Shown one piece after another: positions 17,199 through 25,172 of a DNA stretch of 64,000 nucleotides. The translations under genes and the position numbers were made by a program. The stretch is from positions 61,622 to 125,621 of the forward strand of contig JAJCXO010000215.1 of the NCBI GenBank assembly GCA_029263395.1, in the 5' to 3' direction. How positions within the stretch are numbered: position 1 is the first letter of the stretch; the number at the start of each line of letters is the position of its first letter. The notes beneath the pieces were generated by a model that saw only the letters and a program-made list of their open reading frames with translations, was not told the DNA's origin and ran no database searches. The stretch is from Acidobacteriota bacterium. Its GTDB lineage: Bacteria; Acidobacteriota; Thermoanaerobaculia; Multivoradales; J023.

Positions 17199-17608
17199 TG
17201 TTCAAAGGCGCCCAAGGCGTAATCAATGGTTTTCTGGATGCGGGCAGCCACATGAAGGGCGAGTTGAGCTTTGAGGACACATTCAGAATCGACGGAAAAT
17301 TCACGGGAACTGTAGTATCTGACGGCGACCTGATCGTAGGCGAGCATGGCGAAATCGAAGGCGAGGTCAACGTCCAAAGAGTGTTTGTTTCTGGAATTGT
17401 GCGTGGAACTCTTCGCGCTGCAGAGAGAGTTGAGCTCACTGCTGCGGGCAAAGTGATGGCGGATGTCTTTACGCCTACTCTGACAATCGACGAAGGGGCC
17501 TTTTTTGAAGGCCGTTGTACGATGGCTCGGGTAGGGAAGGCTAGCGAAAAGCAAGAACACGATAAGGTTGCACAGATGCCTCATGTAAAGCGAGCCAAGC
17601 CTAGTTAG
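17195..17608 (+). CDS. Bactofilin
   Basis: Polymer-forming cytoskeletal protein (DUF583). 137 residues, with the repetitive beta-helix pattern KGELSFEDTFRIDGKFTGTV, DGDLIVGEHGEIEGEVNVQR and VELTAAGKVMADVFTPTL. It is translationally coupled to parB. In Myxococcus, bactofilins organise ParABS, which makes a segregation role plausible here, but this is inference. Confidence 0.92.
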   Translation: MMFKGAQGVINGFLDAGSHMKGELSFEDTFRIDGKFTGTVVSDGDLIVGEHGEIEGEVNVQRVFVSGIVRGTLRAAERVELTAAGKVMADVFTPTLTIDEGAFFEGRCTMARVGKASEKQEHDKVAQMPHVKRAKPS

Positions 17609-17612
17609 ATGT

Positions 17613-17799
17613 CATCCAAGAACACATCGAGAGCTCGGTCGGTCTTGTGGGCTGCGCCGCAGCTCCAGAACTCGCCGGATCTCTTGCAGAATGCCTAAGT
17701 CTTTTTGGTGCCATCGGATACGAGATGCGAACAGTTGCGAAGCTCAAACATGCTCGCTGCTTGCTCGCTCCACAAAACCTCCCTCACTGAGCCGAAAAC
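17613..17799 (+). repeat. Long inverted repeat, copy A
   Basis: About 187 bp that reappear, reverse-complemented, at 21491-21652 with high identity by eye. Shared blocks include CTTGTGGGCTGCGCCGCAG and GAAGCTCAAACATGCTCGCT followed by GCTTGCTCGCTCCA. Copy A has about 24 extra bases in the middle. One frame reads without stops to ARCLLAPQNLPH-stop but has no start codon after the preceding stop. Together the copies flank the 17.8-21.4 kb signal peptidase module. Confidence 0.85.
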
Positions 17800-17834
17800 A
17801 GCAAAACTGGACCGGATCTAGTTAGATAGGTTGG

Positions 17835-19640
17835 CTACAAGCCTTGTTCCGTTCGTTCTGACAGCGTCTCGTAAGAAGGCAAGAAAGTCAGCGGATGGCG
17901 GGCGAGAAAACCAGTCTCGAAAGCGGAAGTCAACACCGCTCCATCCAGGTCTCTTGCGATTGGAAATCCGAGACCGTAGAGCAGGGTCGGTACTAGATCA
18001 ACCAGATTGGCTGGTCGAAGTAATGGACCTTGTTGAAAACCATCACCCAGGAACATGATCACTCCATCCAATGGAAGATCTACGTATCCTTCCAGAGCTG
18101 GCTGGCGGAACAAGATCCGCTGGACCTCATGCCATCCGTGTGATCCGCCTGCTCCATTTGCGGAGACAACGACCAATAAGCGAGGAGCACTGGAGCGATC
18201 CCAGAAAGAGGCCAGGGTTTGATCGAGGTGCATGTAGTAAGCGCTAATGAGTTGGGCGGCTTGCTCAGAGGTCGGATCCTGTACTCCCTTGAATTGAACC
18301 GCAGAATATCCGCCGAAAAATTGCGAGGAAACTGCGGCAAGACCAGGTAACGTTACGAAAAAAGCGTCAATCTGTGGCTCCTGGTCAATTAGGAACAAGC
18401 TCAGATCTCTTCTCCAAAGGTCGCTCGCTAGCGCCTTGAGGACAGACTCTGGAGGATCGACGCCGAAACGAGATGCCATGGCCGGGTCTATCTCTTCAAT
18501 TTCCGTCTTGAATAGACGAGCTCGTTCGGCGAGCTCTGCTGGAGGCATACCCTCTTCTACATTTCCGTGCTCGAAGAAGCTATCGGAGAGAACAACCTGA
18601 GAATCTTCCGATGGTCCCGTTACTGGCCAGCCAACAACAGCTGTCGGAACTCCCAGACGTGAGAAGATTTCCCACACGGAGATTACCCTGCGAGCGCTCA
18701 CATCTATCGGAGTTTTTGGCTTCCAGACGCCCCAGTGTTGGAAACCGATCCCCCGAGGGAGGATGCTGAGGTTGGAGCCGTGAACAAGAAAAGGGGCTTC
18801 GAAGACGTAGTCTCCTACCACGCCATGGCGATATGGGAATTTGCCAGTCGCTAATGTTGTCCAGAGAGCCGAACGGCGAGCCGGCCGCAGAGTTGACAAG
18901 CGAGAATGGGACCCCTGCTGCAGCATCCTATTGAAGAAAGGGAGTATTCCTTGCTCTGCTAGCGGCAAAATAGCATCGAGTGTAGCCGCCTCGATACCTA
19001 CAACGAACAGCTGAGGCCGCTGGCTACTTTGAAACGTTGTTGGCCGAGGGGTTGGCTTGAGCGTTGGACGAAAAGCATCTCTCCGCTCCAAAACAATATA
19101 GATAGAAGCCAACGCCATAAAGGCAAACAAGACTTGGCTGCGCCGCCCATAGGGTCGATGGCGAACTCGATGAAGGAGCGTCGTATAAAAACAAATGAGC
19201 GCAGAGACACTCAGCCAGATCGCAGCCTTCAGTAGACGCCTATTGATTCCAGGTGGAAGATAGAACGAAAAGTATGAAGCATGGACCCAAGCGCCGAGAC
19301 TTGCCAAGGCCAGCACGGTCGTCAAGGCAGCAGGCAGATGTGTTCGAGCTGAAAATCCCGATCGGAAACGAAAGGGGAGCGCCAAGATCAAACTGCCGCA
19401 CCCTAGTAGACAACCATAAAGAAGGACGCTGCTGAAGACCGAAAGAGGATCAAAAGGAAGATGCGGGTTCAGAAAGTACAATAAGCCTGCTAATTGAGTA
19501 CCAGCGAGGGCTCCTGGCAAGAAAGCTTCGCCTACCTTGGAAAGCCTTCTCCAACCACCTCCAGAAGTCAGTCTTCCCAAGAAGACGGATCTAGACTTCG
19601 TCGCTTTGACCGTTCTAGCAGATGAGTCATCATCTCTCAC
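17835..19640 (-). CDS. Membrane-anchored alkaline-phosphatase-superfamily protein, active site atypical
   Basis: 601 residues: about five N-terminal TM segments (40-185), then a type I phosphodiesterase-like domain. It keeps the fold landmarks LFVVGIEAATLDAILPLAEQ, SALWTTLATGKFPYRHGVVG (nucleophile-region Ser 257, His 272) and a C-terminal NLVDLVPTLLYGLGFPIARD. The first metal-binding Asp is Glu here (GIEAAT), and the usual SDHG reads SANG, so the metal site looks degraded. GTG start directly after the upstream gene's stop. Catalytic activity is doubtful; substrate unknown. Confidence 0.7.
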   Translation of the reverse strand: MRDDDSSARTVKATKSRSVFLGRLTSGGGWRRLSKVGEAFLPGALAGTQLAGLLYFLNPHLPFDPLSVFSSVLLYGCLLGCGSLILALPFRFRSGFSARTHLPAALTTVLALASLGAWVHASYFSFYLPPGINRRLLKAAIWLSVSALICFYTTLLHRVRHRPYGRRSQVLFAFMALASIYIVLERRDAFRPTLKPTPRPTTFQSSQRPQLFVVGIEAATLDAILPLAEQGILPFFNRMLQQGSHSRLSTLRPARRSALWTTLATGKFPYRHGVVGDYVFEAPFLVHGSNLSILPRGIGFQHWGVWKPKTPIDVSARRVISVWEIFSRLGVPTAVVGWPVTGPSEDSQVVLSDSFFEHGNVEEGMPPAELAERARLFKTEIEEIDPAMASRFGVDPPESVLKALASDLWRRDLSLFLIDQEPQIDAFFVTLPGLAAVSSQFFGGYSAVQFKGVQDPTSEQAAQLISAYYMHLDQTLASFWDRSSAPRLLVVVSANGAGGSHGWHEVQRILFRQPALEGYVDLPLDGVIMFLGDGFQQGPLLRPANLVDLVPTLLYGLGFPIARDLDGAVLTSAFETGFLARHPLTFLPSYETLSERTEQGL

Positions 19641-20006
19641 CTACATCAAGAAGATATCTCGATCAACATGGATCTTGACGTCCCAGTCAAAGTTGAAACT
19701 AAGGACTTCGATAGGCGCGGTGAACTCGACATCCATGATGACGCGCTCTGGATACTTTTTTACTCGGATCTGCTTTCTTGGAATATCTAGGTCCAAGGCC
19801 CTGGACCTATTGAATATCTCTCTTTCGAAGAACTCCTTGGTGCCGCGTGGCTGAGTCATGGCAAGTTCTTTCATATGATCCTCGAGCTTCATGGATGCCA
19901 TCTTGACTGGAACAACCTTTGACGCGACCAGTGCAAAAACAATAGCGAGAAGGGTCCAGACAATGCACCCGACTCTGCTCTCCCCTAACTGATGTCTCTT
20001 TGCCAT
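19641..20006 (-). CDS. Small single-pass membrane protein, unknown function
   Basis: About 121 residues from ATG 20006, which has a good AGGAGAG ribosome site; a TTG at 20030 also opens the frame. One TM segment (CIVWTLLAIVFALVASKVVP, about 14-33), then a mixed soluble domain ending in WDVKIHVDRDIFLM. It somewhat resembles DUF4845-type proteins found beside signal peptidase genes, but I cannot confirm this. It lies between lepB and the AP-superfamily gene, one base before the latter's GTG. Confidence 0.65.
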   Translation of the reverse strand: MAKRHQLGESRVGCIVWTLLAIVFALVASKVVPVKMASMKLEDHMKELAMTQPRGTKEFFEREIFNRSRALDLDIPRKQIRVKKYPERVIMDVEFTAPIEVLSFNFDWDVKIHVDRDIFLM

Positions 20007-20048
20007 CTTTCGTGCTCTCCTAGTTCGCAAGGCCGGACGAACAACCGC

Positions 20049-20717
20049 TCACCGCACGATCATCAGGCTCCGTTCCCAGCGTATAGCCCGTATCCACCAA
20101 GTTAGGCTGATCTTACCCCAAGACCTAGCTTCTCCGAAGAGTGTTCGCGGTATCGACCAGTAGATTACGACGGGTCGGCCAATGAGCATCCTTTTGGGCA
20201 AAGGCCCCCACGTTCTTGAGTCACTCGACTGAGCTCGCCGGTCACCAAAACAGGCGATGTGGCCCGTTGGCACGCTGATAGAAAACGGTTGTTCTGATAA
20301 TTCACAATTGCCGGCGACTCTGCAATCAAAGAGATATCGACTTTCGTCGATTCGTTGGCCATTGACTGCCAAACCAAGTGAATCGAGGGTTATGCGCTCT
20401 CCAGAAAGCCCTATACACCTCTTAACCAACCTGATCCAGGGCTCTTTCGGCAATGCGAAAACAGCCACATCGCCTCGCAGTACTCCCCGTGTAGGTAACG
20501 CCGATGCGCCAAGTTTCCAGCCGCCGAGGCGTTCGCCCCCGTAGATAAACTTGTTGACTAAGATGTGATCGCCAGCGAGCAACCCAGGTTCCATGGAGTG
20601 ACTCGGAACCCTAAATGCCTGGACGACGAAAGTTCGGGCAAATGTGGCCAGGATGACGGCTACCAACAAAGCCATAAGGTAGTCGCTGAGACGATAGCCT
20701 GACGGAACTCTGATCAC
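20049..20717 (-). CDS. lepB: Signal peptidase I (second copy)
   Basis: Membrane serine protease cleaving signal peptides. TM anchor (LMALLVAVILATFARTFVVQ), catalytic Ser in FRVPSHSMEPGLLAGDHILV, catalytic Lys in PWIRLVKRCIGLSGERI, and box E altered to GDRRAQSSDSRTWGPLP instead of the usual GDNRDxSxDSRYWG. I chose GTG 20717, which overlaps the first lepB stop as GTGA; the frame is open to 20813 but that would overlap the neighbour by 100 bases. About 222 residues. Confidence 0.88.
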   Translation of the reverse strand: MIRVPSGYRLSDYLMALLVAVILATFARTFVVQAFRVPSHSMEPGLLAGDHILVNKFIYGGERLGGWKLGASALPTRGVLRGDVAVFALPKEPWIRLVKRCIGLSGERITLDSLGLAVNGQRIDESRYLFDCRVAGNCELSEQPFSISVPTGHIACFGDRRAQSSDSRTWGPLPKRMLIGRPVVIYWSIPRTLFGEARSWGKISLTWWIRAIRWERSLMIVR

Positions 20718-21424
20718 CGGACGAGATGAAAAGATCGGCGCCAACGAGTCAAAGAGAAGAAGCCCGTACCTGTTCGTCCGATCTGAGAGAGCTTTGCCCT
20801 CCATCCATCCCACTGACCGTCAGGTGTTTCTCCACCAAAAGACCAGTAAATCATGAGAGCACGGCCCTTCAAGTAGTGGCGCGGCACTGCTCCCCAGTAC
20901 CTCGAATCGTAGGAGTAGTCACGATTGTCCCCTAGAAAGAAGAAATGTTCTTTAGGAACAACAAAGGGTCCGAAGTTGTCGCGTTTCCGTGCTCTGTTGT
21001 CACGATCAAGTTGTCCGCGATTCGGAAAAGTTCGGTTCGTGTCTTTGTGTGATGCATAGAAGTCCTCTTCAGCGAGAACTCCATTGATGAAGAGTTGCTT
21101 GTTGACGATCTTGATCCTGTCACCTGGCAAACCGATACAGCGCTTCACGAGGTCAGTTGTAGGACTCTCAGGAGAGCGAAAAATTACGATATCTCCATGT
21201 CTGACTGCTCTGGAGGGCAATAGCTCGCTCTTCCCAAGACCAGATTTCAAGCCGAAGATGTATCGATTGACGAAGAGGTGATCGCCGATCAAGAGAGTAT
21301 TCTCCATGGATCCACTAGGGATGTAGAACGTCTTGATCAAGAAGGTGTTGGTGAAGCCCAAGAATATCCCTGCAATCAACAATGCCTCGAAGTATTCCCG
21401 CAGCCAATGCTTTTGTTCTTCCAT
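20714..21424 (-). CDS. lepB: Signal peptidase I (first copy)
   Basis: ATG 21424 gives MEEQKHWLREYFEALLIAGI with one TM, catalytic Ser in FYIPSGSMENTLLIGDHLFV, catalytic Lys in TDLVKRCIGLPGDRI, and a canonical box E GDNRDYSYDSRYWGAVP. 236 residues. It is more canonical than the downstream copy, to which it is translationally coupled. The frame remains open upstream into repeat copy B, which I regard as chance. Confidence 0.93.
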   Translation of the reverse strand: MEEQKHWLREYFEALLIAGIFLGFTNTFLIKTFYIPSGSMENTLLIGDHLFVNRYIFGLKSGLGKSELLPSRAVRHGDIVIFRSPESPTTDLVKRCIGLPGDRIKIVNKQLFINGVLAEEDFYASHKDTNRTFPNRGQLDRDNRARKRDNFGPFVVPKEHFFFLGDNRDYSYDSRYWGAVPRHYLKGRALMIYWSFGGETPDGQWDGWRAKLSQIGRTGTGFFSLTRWRRSFHLVR

Positions 21425-21490
21425 GACACGTAATCTAGCGGAAATCCTAGGCCCGTAGCCAATCAAAAAGGAAGCTGACGATTTACCTAT

Positions 21491-21652
21491 TTTCGGCTCA
21501 GTGAGGGAGGTCTGGTGGAGCGAGCAAGCAGCGAGCATGTTTGAGCTTCGCACCTCAAACAGGACTCAGGCATACTGCACGAACTCCGGCGAATTCTGGA
21601 ACTGCGGCGCAGCCCACAAGATCGACCGAGTTCTCGATGCGTTTGTAGATGG
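21491..21652 (-). repeat. Long inverted repeat, copy B
   Basis: Reverse complement of copy A (17613-17799), about 24 bases shorter in the centre. It sits just upstream of the first lepB. Both copies have their lepB-module-proximal end at the conserved CTCACTGAGCCGAAAA. Confidence 0.85.
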
Positions 21653-21839
21653 GTTCTATCTAGCCTTCAGGGAGTTCGGCAGAAAGTGGCGGCTGCCGAA
21701 TCGCTGTAGCGAGATTCGTTTGACCGATTCACGGATGCCGACCCGGTCCGGCTGGGGCTCGCAGCCGTGTCGACAAGTGCCGGCCCGATCTTTTGTGACT
21801 CGGCCGCTGGATTTATGAGCGTCGAAGCCGTTTGACGCC

Positions 21840-22011
21840 GCTCGTAGAGCCGTTTCGTCAAGTGTCGAAACGCTCTGATGTGGCTCGTAGAGCCGTTTCG
21901 TCAAGTGTCGAAACGCTCTGATGAGGCTCGTAGAGCCGTTTCGTCAAGTGTCGAAACGCTCTGATGTGGTTCGTAGAGCCGTTTCGTCAAGTGTCGAAAC
22001 GCTTTGGTGTG
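21840..22011. repeat. Tandem array of 43-bp palindromic repeats
   Basis: Four near-identical units start at 21840, 21883, 21926 and 21969, each GCTCGTAGAGCCGTTTCG-TCAAGTGT-CGAAACGCTCTGATGTG-like. Within a unit, AGAGC(C)GTTTCG pairs with CGAAACGCTCT around an 8-base loop. A degenerate fifth unit follows (22012-22054) and a partial one precedes. The period is not a multiple of three and the spacers do not vary, so it is neither coding nor CRISPR. Confidence 0.93.
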
Positions 22012-22447
22012 GGCTCGTCAGTTGGTTTCGGCAGATGTCGAAAGGGTCTTGGGGAGTTGGACTCTCTATCAACTCCTGGCCACTCCGAAAGACGTTCCTG
22101 AGCTGAAGATGGCGAAACGCCACCTTCCTTTCTCCTCTTACACAACCTCTGACTAGAGTTCCAAGGCGCATCCCGGACTTCCTCTTCAAGCAGGAGTCAA
22201 AAAACTTTCCCACCGTCAAATCAGCTTTCCTTCAAGTGGAGGCCTATTCCGCTGCTCTTGCACAGCTGAATCCCACTCGCGGGTCCTGACCCAAGGCTAA
22301 GCCACTTGACAAAGAATTGTGGGCCGGTCTTCTCTAGTAGAGCCGTAAGTCCAACAAAATAATGCCCTAACGGGGTCTTGTATGGCTGGCATGCCGTTTG
22401 TAATCCGAGATAGGAAGTCGGCAAAACCCAGTCAACAGGAGAAGACA
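22012..22447. other. Gene-poor spacer downstream of the repeat array
   Basis: No supported gene. It contains the degenerate fifth repeat, a perfect 7-bp hairpin (GGAGTTG/CAACTCC, 22053-22076) and a TTGACA at 22306-22311 without a convincing -10 at the right distance. With 21425-21839 it forms a roughly 1-kb repeat-rich gap between lepB and the pseudopilin gene. Confidence 0.5.
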
Positions 22448-23044
22448 ATGAACAAACCATATGCGGGCTTCAATCTCATGGAGATGACGTTGTCCATGGC
22501 GATCCTAACGACCCTCCTTGCAATAGGACTACCCCCGATCTCAAATTGGGCAAGCGGCCTGCGCGTTGAGCTAGCGGCTGGCGAGATGACAAGTGTCTTA
22601 CACTTGGCTCGAATCTATTCGATTCGTCATCACGCAAAAGTGGCCGTTAAGTTCAGCACAGACTCCGACGGTGTTGTCTCACACGCACTCTTCAGCGATG
22701 GCGATGGTGACGGCGTTCGCAACGCAGACATAAGGAACGGAGTCGATCCCTTACTTCGTTCTGCGCGTCGCCTGTCACACCTGGGGAAGAGAATTCGATT
22801 CGGCTTCCCTAAAGGAAGAGCCCCCGTCGATCCGGGGAACCCTCGACAGAGACTAACTCGCCTCCATGATCCTATACGCTTCAATCGATCCGATTTAGCG
22901 GTCTTCAACCCGAGCGGGACGGCTACGCCGGGGACGATCTACCTAACAGATGGAAAACGCCACTTGGTTGCCGTTCGTGTGAACAATCGATCCGGGAAGA
23001 TCACGGTCCTTCACTACGATACGACGGCTGAAGTTTGGCGCTGA
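22448..23044 (+). CDS. GspH/FimT-like type II pseudopilin
   Basis: 198 residues. Short leader, then a type III signal (AGFNLMEMTLSMAILTTLLA): cleavage would follow Gly, with Glu at mature position 5 and a hydrophobic alpha helix. The C-terminal GspH-like domain includes LHLARIYSIRHHAKVAVKFS and LYLTDGKR-like strands. ATG 22448 has AGGAG 7 bases upstream. It is a lone minor-pseudopilin gene; no other T2SS/T4P genes are in the window. Confidence 0.8.
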   Translation: MNKPYAGFNLMEMTLSMAILTTLLAIGLPPISNWASGLRVELAAGEMTSVLHLARIYSIRHHAKVAVKFSTDSDGVVSHALFSDGDGDGVRNADIRNGVDPLLRSARRLSHLGKRIRFGFPKGRAPVDPGNPRQRLTRLHDPIRFNRSDLAVFNPSGTATPGTIYLTDGKRHLVAVRVNNRSGKITVLHYDTTAEVWR

Positions 23045-23082
23045 TAGCCCGGAAAGACTCGTTTCTGAACTCAATTTGACGA

Positions 23083-23421
23083 CTACAGCATTCCGAGTTC
23101 TAGCCTAGCAGCCTCAGACATCATGCTTGGTTCCCACACTGGATCCCACACAACCTCAACGTTGGCAGTGTCTACGCCCGGTACTCCGGTGACTTTGACC
23201 CTGACTTCTTCAGGCAAAGTTCCGGCAACTGGGCACGCCGGCGAGGTGAGAGTCATGGTGATCTCTGCATGCCGTTGCTCATTGAGCATCACGTTGTAGA
23301 TCAGACCCATCTCAAAGATATTGACGGGTATCTCTGGGTCATAGACCGTCTTGAGCGCATCAGTAATAGCTTCCTCTACGGACCCACTTGGAGAGTTCGA
23401 GATATCTTCTTCCATGATCAC
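23083..23421 (-). CDS. sufT: SUF-associated MIP18/DUF59 protein (SufT-like)
   Basis: 112 residues of the DUF59 Fe-S maturation family: VEEAITDALKTVYDPEIPVN, IFEMGLIYNV, LTSPACPVAGTLPEEV with the conserved Cys, and VVWDPVWEPSMMSEAARLEL. Last gene of the suf operon, 27 bases after sufU. Start GTG 23421, or ATG 23415. Confidence 0.9.
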   Translation of the reverse strand: MIMEEDISNSPSGSVEEAITDALKTVYDPEIPVNIFEMGLIYNVMLNEQRHAEITMTLTSPACPVAGTLPEEVRVKVTGVPGVDTANVEVVWDPVWEPSMMSEAARLELGML

Positions 23422-23448
23422 ACCTTTGCCGTTGTCCCTTCAAAACAC

Positions 23449-23910
23449 CTATGACTCGGTCGAGATGGAAGGGGATTGTGAGCTGTCCTCGTCCAACGCT
23501 GCCTTCAGCGTATGCCAGGCCAGAGTTGCACATTTCACTCGGATAGGTATCTGGCGAACACTCGATAGGGCCTCGAGCTTACCGAGGTCTCTCGGAACGG
23601 CCGCCGTGTCACCGGTCATCATCTCGTGGAATTCATCAAACAGCGAACGAGCCTCAGCGAGTGTCTTGCCTTTGACAACTTCAGTCATAAGAGACGCTGA
23701 TGCTGTCGAGATGGCGCAGCCAGCGCCCTGAAATGCAACATCCTGGACGATCTTCGCCGCGTCGATCATCAGGTAGACCTCGATACGGTCGCCACAAAGA
23801 GGATTATGGCCCCGCGCCTGGGATGTGGGGGATTCGAGAGCAACAAAATTTCGTGGCTTGCGGTAGTGGTCCAGGATCAACTCTTGGTAGATCGCCCGAA
23901 GGTCTGTCAT
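23449..23910 (-). CDS. sufU: Iron-sulfur cluster assembly protein SufU
   Basis: Zinc-dependent sulfur acceptor for SufS, or IscU-type scaffold. 153 residues: ELILDHYRKPRNFVAL, NPLCGDRIEVYL (Cys 1), FQGAGCAISTASASLM (Cys 2) and RVKCATLAWHTLKAAL (Cys 3). The 4-base overlap with sufS (ATGA) implies coupled translation. Confidence 0.93.
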   Translation of the reverse strand: MTDLRAIYQELILDHYRKPRNFVALESPTSQARGHNPLCGDRIEVYLMIDAAKIVQDVAFQGAGCAISTASASLMTEVVKGKTLAEARSLFDEFHEMMTGDTAAVPRDLGKLEALSSVRQIPIRVKCATLAWHTLKAALDEDSSQSPSISTES

Positions 23911-25172
23911 CTTCCGAATACCTCTAAGACATTCTTGATACCACCAACCAAGCGATCAACCTCTTGAGCAGTGTTGTAGAAAGCGAAAGACGCCCGAGCC
24001 GTTGATGACACCTGGAAATAATCCATGACTGGCTGTGCGCAATGATGGCCAACACGAACCGCGATACCCTCTTGGTCAAGAATCGTTCCTACATCGTGGG
24101 CGTGAATGTCCTCTAGGAGAAACGAAATAACTGCTGCTTTGTCATCGGCAGTGCCGATCAATCGAACTTCAGGAAGTCTGCCGAGACATTGAGTTGCATA
24201 TCTCAAGAGGTCGGTCTCGTACGCTCCAATGGTATCTATACCAAGTTCCGTCAGATAGTCCATTGCAGCACCTAGCCCAATAGCACCAGCGATATGAGGT
24301 GTACCAGCTTCAAACTTGTGAGGGGGTGATGCGTACTCGGTGGACTCGAATGTCACCGATCGGATCATCTCACCTCCACCTTGGTAAGGCTCCATCTCGT
24401 TGAGTCGGTCGAGGCGGCCATAAAGCACACCGATGCCAGTCGGGCCGAAAACTTTGTGGCCTGAGACGGTATAAAAATCACAGCCTAAGGTTGCTACATC
24501 TAGAGCCAAGTGAGGAGCGGCTTGAGCTCCGTCAATCAGTGTGGGTATTCCCCGTTGTTGGGCTAGTTCAACGATCATCTGAACAGGGTTGACCGTCCCA
24601 AGCGCGTTCGAAATGTGGCTCATAGCTACGAGCCGAGTACGCCTCGACAAGGCGTCCTTGTAGGCATCCAGATCGATCTCACCCTTGGCGTTGATAGGTA
24701 CAACGCGCAGATTCGCGCCGGTCTGCTGACAGACCATTTGCCACGGAACAATATTGGAATGATGCTCGAGCCCTGAGATCAGCACTTCGTCGCCCGGCTC
24801 CAGTCTCGGGCGAAGATAGCTTTGAGCGACTAGATTGATGCCCTCAGTCGTGCCCCGGACGAACACAATCTCTTCTACAAGTGGCGCGCCGAGAAACTGG
24901 CGCGCTGTCTCCCGAGCTCCCTCGTAAGCCTCGGTAGCTCGCTGCGATAGTGTGTGAACACCTCGGTGCACGTTGGAATAGTTGAAAGTGTATGCAGCGG
25001 TGACAGTCTCAATGACAGAGGTTGGCTTCTGCGTCGACGCTGCATTGTCGAGATAGGCAACAGGGCTGCCATTGACTATTTGGCTCAGTGCCGGAAAATC
25101 GAGGCGGACTCGTGAGACATCGAAGGAGCTGGGCTTTCCAGCTAGAACATCCGTTGCCTCGAGTCGAGTCAT
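23907..25172 (-). CDS. sufS: Cysteine desulfurase SufS
   Basis: PLP enzyme mobilising sulfur from cysteine. 421 residues with VAYLDNAASTQKPTSVI, SNVHRGVHTLSQRAT, FVRGTTEGINLVAQS, the PLP Lys in TVSGHKVFGPTGIG and the catalytic Cys in VRVGHHCAQPVMDYF (class II). Overlaps sufD upstream and sufU downstream by 4 bases each. Confidence 0.96.
   Translation of the reverse strand: MTRLEATDVLAGKPSSFDVSRVRLDFPALSQIVNGSPVAYLDNAASTQKPTSVIETVTAAYTFNYSNVHRGVHTLSQRATEAYEGARETARQFLGAPLVEEIVFVRGTTEGINLVAQSYLRPRLEPGDEVLISGLEHHSNIVPWQMVCQQTGANLRVVPINAKGEIDLDAYKDALSRRTRLVAMSHISNALGTVNPVQMIVELAQQRGIPTLIDGAQAAPHLALDVATLGCDFYTVSGHKVFGPTGIGVLYGRLDRLNEMEPYQGGGEMIRSVTFESTEYASPPHKFEAGTPHIAGAIGLGAAMDYLTELGIDTIGAYETDLLRYATQCLGRLPEVRLIGTADDKAAVISFLLEDIHAHDVGTILDQEGIAVRVGHHCAQPVMDYFQVSSTARASFAFYNTAQEVDRLVGGIKNVLEVFGR

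Noticed and set aside
20718..20813. Longer N-terminus for the second signal peptidase
   Set aside because: It would overlap the upstream lepB by 100 bases; GTG 20717 gives a standard N-terminal TM anchor and a 4-base overlap.
21425..21553. Longer N-terminus for the first signal peptidase
   Set aside because: The added residues come from repeat copy B; a similar reading occurs in copy A with no peptidase attached.
21889..21912. Additional parS-like sites in the hairpin array
   Set aside because: GTTTCGTCAAGTGTCGAAAC shares only the outer arms with parS; the core TCACGTGA is absent.
21840..22011. CRISPR array
   Set aside because: The repeat units are contiguous and their intervening bases do not vary; there are no spacers and no cas genes.
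22306..22334. Promoter for the pseudopilin gene
   Set aside because: TTGACA is present but no acceptable -10 lies 16-18 bp downstream.
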